DNA of 64,000 nucleotides, taken from the NCBI GenBank assembly GCA_016194635.1, contig JACQBC010000032.1, positions 1 to 64,000 on the forward strand, written 5' to 3'. Source of the DNA: Gammaproteobacteria bacterium. Lineage in GTDB: Bacteria > Pseudomonadota > Gammaproteobacteria > UBA6429 > Thiohalophilaceae. Under the pieces are notes generated by a model. That model was not told the DNA's origin, ran no database searches, and was given only the letters and a program-made list of their open reading frames with translations. Below are positions 31,413 to 40,153 of this stretch, piece by piece. Within the stretch, counting starts at the first letter, position 1, and the number at the start of each line of letters is the position of its first letter. Position numbers and translations under genes: made by a program.

Positions 31413-32294
31413 TTACTTCGTGGGATTAGGTAGGGGCGGATTACGCGGCGGCAGTAACACAATTTCCACGCGCCGATTGCGTTGCAGGTCGTCGGGTTTA
31501 TCGCCGTTGGTGACCGGGTGATACATCGAGAAACCCACCGCCTCGAGTCGGCTGGGGTCAAGTTTGTGGTGTTCCTCAAAATACCGCACCACGCTGGAGG
31601 CACGCGCCGCCGACAACTCCCAGTTGGACGGGTATTTTTCTTTTAACTGCGGCCCGATAGGCACACTGTCGGTATGGCCCTCGACCCGGATGGTATCGGG
31701 TTCGGTCGCCAAGATCTCGGCGAGCTTATCCAGCACCCGTTGTCCCTCCGGCAGGATCACCGCGCTGCCGGAATGGAATAAGACTTTATCCAAGACATGC
31801 ACCGACAATTGACCCCGCAGGTTTTCAATCTCAACATTACGCGCGCTGATTTCGGATTGCAGTTTATCGCGGTAGCGCGCGGTTTTATCCTCGAGTTCTT
31901 GCAAGCTGGATTTTTGTTGGTTGAGTTCCGCGCTGCAACCCCTGTGCAATTGACGAAGGGTTTCAAGATCGGCCTCAAGCTTGTGGCGCGCGTCGACACA
32001 ACTGATTAACTCGTTTTGCGACTGGCCGCGGTAAGCCTCCATGTCCTTGCGAGTGCTGTCGAGGTCTTGTTTTAGGCTGGCGTTTTGGTTTTCCAGATCA
32101 AGCCGCAATTGGCGTTGAAAGGCCGCATCGTCGTCGCGCGCTTGTTTGCAAAACGCGAGGTCGACCTTGCATTGGTTTAGATCTTTTTGTAATGCTTCTT
32201 GCACAGCGGTATTGGCGCAGCCTTGTAAAAAGCCTGTCAACAGCAGCGCCGGGATCCCATAGCGAATCGCGGTACGATGGTAGTGTGGTGGCAT
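31413..32294 (-). CDS. OmpA-domain lipoprotein with coiled coil
   Basis: The 293-residue protein begins with a lipoprotein signal (IPALLLTGFLQGC, lipobox LQGC). A coiled coil covers roughly residues 35-155 (repeated heptads, SQNELISCVDARHKLEADLETLRQLHRGC). The C-terminal OmpA/MotB-type peptidoglycan-binding domain (about 165-285) has VEGHTDSVPIG, NWELSAARASSVVRYF and NRRVEIVLLP. It would anchor the outer membrane to the cell wall. The gene is convergent with the PlsB-like gene; about 70 bp of low-complexity sequence lie between. Confidence 0.9.
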   Translation of the reverse strand: MPPHYHRTAIRYGIPALLLTGFLQGCANTAVQEALQKDLNQCKVDLAFCKQARDDDAAFQRQLRLDLENQNASLKQDLDSTRKDMEAYRGQSQNELISCVDARHKLEADLETLRQLHRGCSAELNQQKSSLQELEDKTARYRDKLQSEISARNVEIENLRGQLSVHVLDKVLFHSGSAVILPEGQRVLDKLAEILATEPDTIRVEGHTDSVPIGPQLKEKYPSNWELSAARASSVVRYFEEHHKLDPSRLEAVGFSMYHPVTNGDKPDDLQRNRRVEIVLLPPRNPPLPNPTK

Positions 32295-32378
32295 GGTTCG
32301 TCCTCTTGATAAAAGGTGTAATCACCAGGATAGAGTACGATAAGCCAGGCCATGCCACCAGGCTAGGATGTACATCAT

Positions 32379-32404
32379 AAAAAAAGGCATCCGCAGATGC
32401 CTTT
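32379..32404 (-). terminator. Rho-independent terminator of the small minus-strand gene
   Basis: The stem AAAGGCATC / GATGCCTTT (32383-32391 and 32396-32404) has a four-base loop. On the minus strand it is followed by a run of seven T. It lies 25 bp after the stop of the 75-residue gene. Confidence 0.85.
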
Positions 32405-32428
32405 GATTAAATTTACAACAGTGGGGCG

Positions 32429-32656
32429 TTAGCCAATTTTTTCAAATTTCGGGTCCATGATCATTTCGGCCCAATAAATCTTGTCTTTGTCTTTAGCACC
32501 GAGTTCGGCCGCTTTTTTAGTGGCCTCGCCAAAGGTCATTTCCCCGTCCAGATGCCCGCGCACCAGATCATAACGGTGTTTCCAGCCAATGCGATAGCCT
32601 GTATCGTTGGCCCGTTTGAGCAGGGGGTCGGCACGAAATTTAAATACACCAGCCAT
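32429..32656 (-). CDS. Small conserved-looking protein of unknown function (75 residues)
   Basis: The short soluble protein has a mixed-charge sequence (MAGVFKFRADPLLKRANDTGYR at the start, then LDGEMTFGEATKKAAELGAKDKDKIYWAEM). AAGGAG lies 7 nt before this ATG, which favours it over a longer frame that begins 51 bp upstream. The strong ribosome-binding site and terminator show it is a real gene. I do not recognise the family. Confidence 0.7.
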   Translation of the reverse strand: MAGVFKFRADPLLKRANDTGYRIGWKHRYDLVRGHLDGEMTFGEATKKAAELGAKDKDKIYWAEMIMDPKFEKIG

Positions 32657-32885
32657 GAAAAATCTCCTTAAAACACCAGCTAGATTGAGGCTGGCCAGTA
32701 TACACAATCATTCAACCTGCAACAGTACCCGATCGAGATAGCCCGGTACGAGATTAACTTGTTGTTTTAAATCAAATCCGCGTCTACGCATACGGCGCTG
32801 TCCCAGCGTCAATTTTCCGTTGGTCTGGAAATTGCACTTTAGTCGTTGTTTCACTACGAGCGGCAATACCTTGCCGTGGAGTCGC

Positions 32886-33866
32886 ATGTTCGGACGCAAC
32901 AAATCACACAACACCCGCAGTTCACTGGTCGGTATCTGCCTGACCGAGCAGGGGCTGGCCCTGGCGGTGGTAGAACATCACCCGGACCAGCCCGCGCAAG
33001 TACGCCACCTGGCGTATAGCGAGTGCGCCTCGATCCAGGCGATTAGCAGCGCGCTGGTGGGCTGGGTTAATGAGTTCAAACTCAAGGGGGATAGCGCCAA
33101 TTTTGTTTTGGGCGCGCACATGTATAGCTTGATCCTCACCGAGGCGCCGGAAGTAAAACCCGAAGAATTGTCCGCTGCGATGCGCTGGAAGGTAAAAGAC
33201 TTGATCCAATTTGATATCAGTGAGGCCGCAGTAGATGTATTCGGTGTCCCCGGGCAAAAAAGCCGTGGTCGAACACCGATGGCCTATGTGGTATGTGCCG
33301 CCAAGGATGTGTTACGTGCCTACATACAAGTGTTAACCGGCAGCCAATTAAATCTCCTGGCCATCGATATCCCGGCCATGGTCCAACGCAACATCGCTAG
33401 TTTATTAGCCGAGGACAAACAAGGCGTTGCCTTCGTGGTCTTAGCCGAACGTCATGGCGCGATTAACCTCTGCCGTGACGGCGAGTTGTACCTAAGCCGG
33501 GATTTGGAAGTAGGCTGGCGGCATTTTGAGGTGAGTGCCGCGTCAACCCAGCCAGGATTGGGCTTGGACGAGGATCTGTCGCCGGCCAACACACGCCACT
33601 TGGACGCGATCATTCTCGAAGTACAGCGCTCCTTGGATTATTACGAAAGCCATTTCGCTCAACCCCCGATTAAAAATCTGGTCTTGGCGCCGCTACCGTT
33701 TAACCTCAACGGCATGATGGATTATTTAGCGCGTAATACGGGCCTGATGGTGCGCGAGCTCGACCTCAATCCCCTGCTAGGTGGAATCCAGCGCATGGAA
33801 CGCGGCTTGCAAGCACAGTGCTTGGCGGCGATTGGTGCCGCCCTACGCCTACCCTTGGCGGCATGA
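32886..33866 (+). CDS. mshI: MSHA biogenesis protein MshI (PilM-like actin-fold ATPase homologue)
   Basis: Cytoplasmic PilM-like component of the MSHA-type type IV pilus machinery, 326 residues from the preferred ATG (MFGRNKS). The frame runs further upstream but the alternative N-terminus is not homologous in style. GICLTEQGLALAVVEH opens the actin-like fold; later QRSLDYYESHF and AIGAALRLP are family-typical. It begins a chain of seven overlapping or abutting genes; the next start overlaps its stop (ATGA). Confidence 0.85.
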   Translation: MFGRNKSHNTRSSLVGICLTEQGLALAVVEHHPDQPAQVRHLAYSECASIQAISSALVGWVNEFKLKGDSANFVLGAHMYSLILTEAPEVKPEELSAAMRWKVKDLIQFDISEAAVDVFGVPGQKSRGRTPMAYVVCAAKDVLRAYIQVLTGSQLNLLAIDIPAMVQRNIASLLAEDKQGVAFVVLAERHGAINLCRDGELYLSRDLEVGWRHFEVSAASTQPGLGLDEDLSPANTRHLDAIILEVQRSLDYYESHFAQPPIKNLVLAPLPFNLNGMMDYLARNTGLMVRELDLNPLLGGIQRMERGLQAQCLAAIGAALRLPLAA

Positions 33867-34498
33867 CCGCCCAACCCGGAAGACCCATGCAACAGATCAA
33901 CCTCTATCAACACGACTTGCGTCCTGAACGGGAATTTTTACCCATGGCGCTGCTGGGGATCGCTGGGGCGGCGACACTCGGTGTGTTGTTGTTGATCAAC
34001 GCGATGCAATGGGTTCTAACCCACCGCGGTGAGACCACGCTGATTACGCTGCATAACCAACAACAACAAATTCAAACCCAACTACAGCTATTACAACAGC
34101 AGCTGCAACAAATCGCCGCGCAAAACAACGCCCAGACCCTGCAAACCCAACTCGCGGGATTGGATGCTGAATTGCAGAATAAACACCAAGTGCTACAACG
34201 GCTGTCGGACAAACGCGTCGGCAATGTCGATGGCTTCGCCACCCAATTCAGCGGCCTGGCGCGGCAGCGATTGGAGGGATTATGGTTAACCGGGTTATAC
34301 ATTCACGAGGGCGGTGAAAAATTAAACCTGCGCGGCAGCACCACCCGCCCGGAATTATTACCCAAATATTTACAACGTCTGGCACAAGAGCCGAGTTTTC
34401 ACGGCATTGAATTCAAATCCTTTGTCATGCAACGCGCCAAAGACAAGCCGCAAATCGATTTTGATCTGCGCGCCACACCACAAGAAAAAATCAAATAG
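33863..34498 (+). CDS. PilN-domain MSHA biogenesis protein (MshI2-like)
   Basis: The 211-residue bitopic membrane protein has a short cytoplasmic head QQINLYQHDLRPEREFL that would bind the PilM-like partner, one membrane helix (MALLGIAGAATLGVLLLINAM) and a glutamine-rich coiled coil (about 50-100). A periplasmic alpha/beta domain ends in IDFDLRAT. The start is the ATG overlapping mshI, with a second ATG eight codons later that is also plausible. It corresponds to PilN of type IV pilus alignment complexes. Confidence 0.84.
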   Translation: MTAQPGRPMQQINLYQHDLRPEREFLPMALLGIAGAATLGVLLLINAMQWVLTHRGETTLITLHNQQQQIQTQLQLLQQQLQQIAAQNNAQTLQTQLAGLDAELQNKHQVLQRLSDKRVGNVDGFATQFSGLARQRLEGLWLTGLYIHEGGEKLNLRGSTTRPELLPKYLQRLAQEPSFHGIEFKSFVMQRAKDKPQIDFDLRATPQEKIK

Positions 34499-35187
34499 TG
34501 CGCGCACAACTCGCAAAAGTTATCCAACGTTACCGTGGTTTGCAGCGGCGCGAACGGATCCTGGTGGCGGCGGTGCTGGTGACGGTGCTGGTGAGTCTGT
34601 GGGCGAGCCTAGCCTATGCCCCGCTGCGCGACAAGTACAACAGTCGGCGCGGCGAGATCAATACATTAAACGCGACGCTCACCGGTTTACGTACACAATT
34701 GGTGGGCCTAAATCAACAACGCGATCAAGACCCCCATCAGGAAATCAAACAACGCCTGCAGCGCACTCAGCAAGAAATCGCTCAGCTCGATGCGCAATTA
34801 AAAACCCGTTTGCACGGACTGATCGATCCCAAACAAATGGCGGGGGTGCTCGAGGCGATGTTGCAACAAAACACCAGCTTGCAATTATTACGGGTGCAAA
34901 GCCTGGGCGCGCAACCGTTAATAACCCAGGATACGGATGAAACCGAGGATGCCGCCTCGGCCACAACACAACCGGCCAGCAAAAAAGTTGATATCTATCA
35001 ACACGCGGTGGAGATCGAATTTACCGGCAGTTACCTGGCCACCCTGGCCTATCTGCAAGCGCTCAAGGCGCTGCCGTGGGAATTTTATTGGGACGCGGTC
35101 CACTATGAAGTGGAGCATTACCCGCAGGCGCGGGTGGTGATCACCGTGCATACCCTCAGTTTGCAGGAGGGCTGGATCGGTGTGTAA
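34498..35187 (+). CDS. mshJ: MSHA biogenesis protein MshJ (PilO-like)
   Basis: The 229-residue bitopic protein has an N-terminal helix (RILVAAVLVTVLVSLWASLAY), a periplasmic coiled coil (RRGEINTLNATLTGLRTQLVGL...), and a C-terminal ferredoxin-like domain ending in VVITVHTLSLQEGWIGV, the hallmark of MshJ. It pairs with the PilN-like protein. The GTG start shares its first base with the preceding TAG. Confidence 0.87.
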   Translation: MRAQLAKVIQRYRGLQRRERILVAAVLVTVLVSLWASLAYAPLRDKYNSRRGEINTLNATLTGLRTQLVGLNQQRDQDPHQEIKQRLQRTQQEIAQLDAQLKTRLHGLIDPKQMAGVLEAMLQQNTSLQLLRVQSLGAQPLITQDTDETEDAASATTQPASKKVDIYQHAVEIEFTGSYLATLAYLQALKALPWEFYWDAVHYEVEHYPQARVVITVHTLSLQEGWIGV

Positions 35188-35554
35188 GCAAACCGCCACG
35201 GCCCTGGGGCTCGCCGTCATGTTAATGGCGGTGTGGGTGGTGGCCTACCCCGCCGAGGCGTTGATCGATCCCACCCAGCCCGCCGGGATCGACGCGGGCC
35301 CGACGCTCAAGTCACACCGTGTTGCGAGTCCCGTGTGGCTATTAACCGCCACCCGGATCAGCAGCGATCGGCGCACCGCCATCCTCAACGGCCAAACGGT
35401 CGAGGTGGGCGCCACCCTACACGGGGTGACGGTACTACGCATCGAGCCGGGCTATGTCCAATTACGCCGCAGTAACACCGGTCAGCAACTGCGGGTGGAA
35501 TTATTACCGAAAGAATTTAAACGCGTGGCCCAGGAAGACCTCCATGATCATTAA
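35180..35554 (+). CDS. mshK: MSHA biogenesis protein MshK (PilP-like)
   Basis: The 124-residue exported protein has a signal-like N-terminus (VMLMAVWVVAYPAEA). The mature N-terminus ALIDPTQPAG is typical of MshK, followed by a small beta domain (ISSDRRTAILNGQTVEVGATL...GYVQLRR) of the PilP/HR type that contacts the secretin. It overlaps mshJ by 8 bp. The GTG start and the short overlap suggest translational coupling. Confidence 0.85.
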   Translation: MCKQTATALGLAVMLMAVWVVAYPAEALIDPTQPAGIDAGPTLKSHRVASPVWLLTATRISSDRRTAILNGQTVEVGATLHGVTVLRIEPGYVQLRRSNTGQQLRVELLPKEFKRVAQEDLHDH

Positions 35555-37295
35555 TCGTACGTTGCAGATATTCTTCTGGCCGTTGTTATTGATGGCCTGT
35601 TCCAGTAGCGCCGTGCGTGAACCGTATACCTTGGCGCAGATCGAACACGGCCTAGAGCAAGATATCGGGCATAACCAAAAGCAGCTGCCGGCCCCCGTCA
35701 CCCCGGGCAACGTGGCCAACGCCTTGGTGCCGCCGATTGAATTAAATCTACCTTCCCGCAGCGGGGTTGATACCGAAGCGCGGTTTGATCTGAAAGTGGA
35801 TCACAGCGACGCGCGCGCGTTTTTCATGGGCCTGGTGGAGGGTACAGCGTATAACATGGTGGTGCACCCGCGGGTCAAAGGCCAGATCAGCTTGGATTTA
35901 AAAAATGTCAGCGTCGACGAGGTGATGGAAGCCGTGCGCAGTGTGTACGGGTTTGACTACGAAAAAACCCAGAGCACGTACCATGTGTTTCCCGATGCGG
36001 TGCGTACGCGGATCTTTAAGGTTGATTACCTCGATGTCAAACGCAGTGGCACCTCGAAATTAAAAGTCAGCTCCGGCCAGGTTACTCAAACCGCCGCGAG
36101 TAGCCATAGCAGCAGCAGCGGTGGATCAAGCGGCGGTAGCGCAGCGTCGCGTGAAACCGTGTCGGCCAGTAGCATCGATACCGCGAGCGACTCGGATTTT
36201 TGGAAGGAATTATCGGCCGCGTTGACCACGTTGGTGGGCAAGGACAAGGATCACAACGTCGTGATCAGCCCGCAATCAGGCGTGATTGTAGTGCGCGCCA
36301 TGCCCGATGAATTACACGCGGTGGAACATTATCTCAAAACCACGCAGGCCATCATGCAGCGCCAAGTGTTGCTTGAAGCCAAGGTGATCGAGGTGATCTT
36401 GAGCGATGGGTATCAAACCGGGATCAATTGGTCGGCGTTAAAAAACACCAGCAATAACCAGTTACTGGTGAGCCAGATCGGCGGTGGCACGGTATTTACC
36501 AGCGGTAGCTCGGATATCGTCGGTAATAGCGGTACGCTAAACCCCGGCAATTTAACCCAAGTCGAATCCAGCGCCACCTCGGCGTTTGGGGGCATGTTTA
36601 CCGCGGCGCTACACATCGGGCAAAACTTTGCAGCGTTTTTGGAATTGCTCAAGACCCAGGGCGACGTGCAAGTGCTATCGAGTCCACAAGTCGCCACGAT
36701 GAATAATCAAAAGGCGGTGATCAAAGTGGGTACGGACGAATTTTTTGTCACCAACGTGGATTCCAATACCAATACCAGTACGGGTACGAGCAGTACTCAA
36801 AATAACGTGGAACTGACACCGTTTTTTTCCGGCGTATCGCTGGATGTGATCCCGCAAATTTCCGAAGATGACAACATCACCTTGCACGTGCACCCGACGG
36901 TGGTGGACGTGACCGAGCGGGTGAAAAATATCAGTGTGTCTTCGTCCACCACCTTGAGCGTGCCGCTGGCGGTCAGCGCGATCCGTGAATCCGATACGGT
37001 GATCCGCGCCAAGAGCGGCCAAGTGGTGATTATCGGCGGCCTGATGAAAAACAAAAAGGCCAATGACGATGCCTCGGTACCGCTGCTCAGTGATATCCCC
37101 TTGCTGGGAAATCTGTTCCGCCACAACAAACAGGTAATGATTAAAAGCGAGTTGGTGATCCTGCTCAAGCCCACCGTGGTGGAGGACGGCGCGCAGTGGG
37201 TGCAGAGCCTGCGCCAGGCGCGCGAGCGGTTGCGCTCGATGTATCCCGCGAACGACAAAACGGTAACTACCACGGAGGCGGTTGCGATCCCGTAA
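35544..37295 (+). CDS. mshL: MSHA outer-membrane secretin MshL
   Basis: The 583-residue secretin lipoprotein (signal IFFWPLLLMACSSS) forms the outer-membrane pore. The N-terminal STN/N0 domain is followed by N1 repeats (MVVHPRVKGQISLDLKNVSVDEVMEAV). A Ser/Gly-rich linker (about 180-210) leads into the secretin core VLLEAKVIEVILSDGYQTGINW and the C-terminal SGQVVIIGGLMKNKKANDDASVPLLSDIPLLGNLFRHN. The ATG at 35544 overlaps mshK by 11 bp; the frame is open further upstream but the lipoprotein signal starts here. Confidence 0.95.
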   Translation: MIINRTLQIFFWPLLLMACSSSAVREPYTLAQIEHGLEQDIGHNQKQLPAPVTPGNVANALVPPIELNLPSRSGVDTEARFDLKVDHSDARAFFMGLVEGTAYNMVVHPRVKGQISLDLKNVSVDEVMEAVRSVYGFDYEKTQSTYHVFPDAVRTRIFKVDYLDVKRSGTSKLKVSSGQVTQTAASSHSSSSGGSSGGSAASRETVSASSIDTASDSDFWKELSAALTTLVGKDKDHNVVISPQSGVIVVRAMPDELHAVEHYLKTTQAIMQRQVLLEAKVIEVILSDGYQTGINWSALKNTSNNQLLVSQIGGGTVFTSGSSDIVGNSGTLNPGNLTQVESSATSAFGGMFTAALHIGQNFAAFLELLKTQGDVQVLSSPQVATMNNQKAVIKVGTDEFFVTNVDSNTNTSTGTSSTQNNVELTPFFSGVSLDVIPQISEDDNITLHVHPTVVDVTERVKNISVSSSTTLSVPLAVSAIRESDTVIRAKSGQVVIIGGLMKNKKANDDASVPLLSDIPLLGNLFRHNKQVMIKSELVILLKPTVVEDGAQWVQSLRQARERLRSMYPANDKTVTTTEAVAIP

Positions 37296-37300
37296 CCCCT

Positions 37301-38206
37301 ATGTATCAACATTATTTCGGACTAAAAGAAATCCCCTTTACCCTCTCGCCGGACACGAGTTATTTCTTTGCCTACGGCCACTACGCCAACGCCTTAAATA
37401 CGTTGCTGGTGGCGTTGCGCTGCGGCGAAGGGTTTATCAAGGTCAGCGGCGAGGTCGGTACCGGCAAGACCTTATTGTGTCGCAAATTAATGGCCACCTT
37501 GGGGGATAAATTTGAAATCGTCTACATTCCCAATCCACAATTGAGCGCCCACGGCCTGCAGGTGGCGGTGGCGGAAGAGCTCGGTATCAAGGTCAGCCGC
37601 TACGCCCACCGTTTGCAAAAAGCAATCACCGATCGGTTGATCAATAGCGCACAACAGGGTAAGCACGTGGTGTTGTGCATTGACGAGGCCCAGGCCATGC
37701 CGGAGGAGACCATCGAATCGCTGCGCCTGTTAACCAATTTGGAAACGGAAAAATGTAAGTTATTGCAGGTGGTCATGTTTGGTCAACCCGAACTCAACGC
37801 GCTGTTAAACCGTAAAAGCGTGCGCCAACTCAAACAACGCATCACCTTCTCCTACGACTTACAACCGATTGACCGCGAAGGTATGGGGGCGTATATCACC
37901 CACCGTCTTTGTGTGGCGGGTTATGCGGGGATCAACCCGTTCGAGACCCGGGCGCTCGACCAGATATATTCTGCCTCGCGCGGTATTCCACGCCTGATCA
38001 ATACCCTCTGCCATAAATCCTTGTTACTGGCCTACGGCCAGGGGGTGCGGGTGATTAAACTTGAGACCACACGGATAGCGATCAAGGACACCGAAGATAC
38101 GCAGCAACCCAAGCTGCACCCTTCTTTGTGGCGACGGTTGGTGGCGCGCGTGGCCACCTTGGTTATCAGTATCGGTATTGGCGGCGTGATCGGCTGGACC
38201 TTGTAA
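37301..38206 (+). CDS. mshM: MSHA biogenesis AAA ATPase MshM (ExeA-like)
   Basis: The 301-residue AAA ATPase has N-terminus MYQHYFGLKEIPFTLSPD, Walker A GEVGTGKTLLCRK, Walker B VVLCIDEAQAMP and a C-terminal membrane helix (LVISIGIGGVIGWTL). The ExeA/GspA relatives help place the secretin in the cell wall. The frame is open upstream, but this ATG opens the conserved domain and lies 5 bp after mshL. mshN follows after 11 bp. Confidence 0.9.
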   Translation: MYQHYFGLKEIPFTLSPDTSYFFAYGHYANALNTLLVALRCGEGFIKVSGEVGTGKTLLCRKLMATLGDKFEIVYIPNPQLSAHGLQVAVAEELGIKVSRYAHRLQKAITDRLINSAQQGKHVVLCIDEAQAMPEETIESLRLLTNLETEKCKLLQVVMFGQPELNALLNRKSVRQLKQRITFSYDLQPIDREGMGAYITHRLCVAGYAGINPFETRALDQIYSASRGIPRLINTLCHKSLLLAYGQGVRVIKLETTRIAIKDTEDTQQPKLHPSLWRRLVARVATLVISIGIGGVIGWTL

Positions 38207-38217
38207 AGGACGAACCC

Positions 38218-39342
38218 ATGAGTCTCATCAATCAAGTATTAAAAGACCTCGAACAGCGTCAAATAGAGGCGGGCGGAGATAGCGCCGCCATCCTGAAAAA
38301 TGTACGTTATGTGGCCCCCGCCAGACCGCGCAACCCCGGCCGTAAAGGAATTATTTCCGCCGTGTTAATAACCCTGGTGGTGGTGGCCGTGTTGCTGGTG
38401 GGGTATTCATGGTGGCGGCAGCGCTCGATGGTTACCACGGCAAGCCTGCCGAGTACGACGGTGCTACCGGCCGCAGGCGCCCAAGGCGGTGCTACTCCGA
38501 CAAGCCCGGCGGTCACGGCTTCCACATCATTGGCGGCGCCGACAACGGTCGTAGCTGTAGCGGATCAGGCCAAGCCGGTTATAACCACCGGTAGTGTTAC
38601 CGCACCACCCCCAGCCCAGCGTGTTATCGCGGCCCCTGAAGAGGTCAGCCCGGCCACCGATGCGCCTGAAGTCAACAATGATGCCGACCTCACCGCGGAT
38701 GCCGAACCCGCACCGTCCACTCCTGTTAACAAACAACCGATTGTACTTAGCGCCGATGAACAAACCGCCCAGACCTATCAACAAGCCTACGACTGGATTG
38801 CACAACAGCGGCTGCGGGATGCGGAAGATTTGTTACGCACGGCCCTGGCGAAAGACGAACAGCAGATCCGCCTACGCGAATTGCTCACCGGCCTATATAT
38901 AAAGAGCGGGCGCTGGATTGAGGCGGAAACCGTGCTGGCGCGCGGTACCCAGGTGTCGCCCCACTACCTGCCGTTTTTTAAGCTGCGAGCCCGCGCCTTG
39001 TTACAGCTCAACCGCGATAGCCAGGCCATCGCCGTGCTCAAGGAACACGCCCCTGCCATCGAGGTAGACCCGGATCATTACGCCTTACTGGCGGCTTTAT
39101 ACCAGCGGCAACACCAACACACCGAGGCCGTGTCGCTTTATACGCGGTTATTGGCGCTGCGCCCCAAGGCCGGGGTGTGGTGGGTGGGCCTGGGAATTTC
39201 ACTGGAGGCGTTGCAAGAAAACGCCAAGGCCCAGGCGGCCTATCAACAGGCACGGGCCAGCGGGAATTTAAGCGCCGACATCGCTCATTATACCGATAAC
39301 CGTTTACGGACCCTGCAAGATCTCGGTTTGGGCTCGAATTGA
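38218..39342 (+). CDS. mshN: MSHA biogenesis protein MshN (TPR)
   Basis: The 374-residue product begins MSLINQVLKDLEQRQ, the conserved MshN cytoplasmic start. A membrane helix follows (ISAVLITLVVVAVLLVGYSW), then a Thr/Ala/Pro-rich periplasmic linker, then tetratricopeptide repeats (about 190-370) such as YQQAYDWIAQQRLRDAEDLLRTAL. It is the last gene of the operon in this window; the usual mshE, mshG and pilin genes do not follow. Confidence 0.88.
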   Translation: MSLINQVLKDLEQRQIEAGGDSAAILKNVRYVAPARPRNPGRKGIISAVLITLVVVAVLLVGYSWWRQRSMVTTASLPSTTVLPAAGAQGGATPTSPAVTASTSLAAPTTVVAVADQAKPVITTGSVTAPPPAQRVIAAPEEVSPATDAPEVNNDADLTADAEPAPSTPVNKQPIVLSADEQTAQTYQQAYDWIAQQRLRDAEDLLRTALAKDEQQIRLRELLTGLYIKSGRWIEAETVLARGTQVSPHYLPFFKLRARALLQLNRDSQAIAVLKEHAPAIEVDPDHYALLAALYQRQHQHTEAVSLYTRLLALRPKAGVWWVGLGISLEALQENAKAQAAYQQARASGNLSADIAHYTDNRLRTLQDLGLGSN

Positions 39343-39363
39343 AAAATCGGCTAGAATCGGGGT

Positions 39364-39960
39364 ATGACCCGGTATGGTTGCTTAGTGATACTACTCATGG
39401 TGGTGAGTCCTGCGCTGTTTGCGGCCCCTACGGCTACGCCGACACCGGCCGCGGTGACCGGTGGCAGCAAGGTGTATAAATCCACCGGCCCCAACGGTGA
39501 GGTGATTTACAGCGATCAACCCGACAAGCATTCCCAGGAAATTGAGGTGCCCTCGTCCGACACCAATACCTTTCCCGCCACCAGCGTCCCACCGTTCACA
39601 CCTTACGAAGCCTCGCGGCCTCGCGGCGAAATGGAAACCCGGCGGTTTTCTTACGAAGAGCTGAAGATTACCAAACCCAGCAATGAAGAAACCCTCTGGG
39701 TGGACAGCGGTGACGTTACCTTGCAGGCCAGCGTGAAGCCCGGCTTGAACAGTGGACACAGCTTGTATTTTGTAATCGACGATAAAGCCATTGCCGCCAA
39801 CGGTACCTCGCTTACCGTACCCAACCTCGATCGGGGTAGCCATACCGTCAGCGCCGAAATCCGCGATGCCCAATCCAGTGTGATTGAAACCTCGCCCCCC
39901 GTGATCTTCTATTTGCGTCGCCCCACCATCAAAACCGCCCCCGATAACGCGCACCAATAA
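39364..39960 (+). CDS. DUF4124-domain exported protein upstream of ntrBC
   Basis: The 198-residue product has a signal peptide (MTRYGCLVILLMVVSPALFA). The DUF4124 domain (about 35-70) has KVYKSTGPNGEVIYSDQPDK, and a beta-sandwich-like second half has HSLYFVIDDKAIAANGTSLTVPNLDRGSHTV. Proteins of this composition are commonly encoded near glnA/ntrBC in gammaproteobacteria; their function is unknown. About 190 bp separate it from ntrB. Confidence 0.82.
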   Translation: MTRYGCLVILLMVVSPALFAAPTATPTPAAVTGGSKVYKSTGPNGEVIYSDQPDKHSQEIEVPSSDTNTFPATSVPPFTPYEASRPRGEMETRRFSYEELKITKPSNEETLWVDSGDVTLQASVKPGLNSGHSLYFVIDDKAIAANGTSLTVPNLDRGSHTVSAEIRDAQSSVIETSPPVIFYLRRPTIKTAPDNAHQ

Positions 39961-40153
39961 GGTGCACATTCCCTCGCTTCAGGGTAGACTCACCGCATCT
40001 TGGTGCAGGCAACCCCGGATGAACCTTTCCCTTGGTCCAATCTTTCTCAATTATCTTATTGTTATATATAGAAAATTAAACAGCTTGGGCTGGGGCGCAG
40101 GTTCTATCGGGCGGTGCACTATCTTGGTTTGGTAATTGCTATTGAAAGAAGGT

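Noticed and set aside
32708-32914. 68-residue minus-strand frame overlapping the mshI start
   Set aside because: Composition looks like a reverse shadow, there is no ribosome-binding site, and it overlaps a well-supported gene.
40124-40139. A TTGG-N10-GC sequence resembling a sigma54 promoter before ntrB
   Set aside because: It would place the transcript start after the ntrB ribosome-binding site, and only the minimal GG/GC pair matches.
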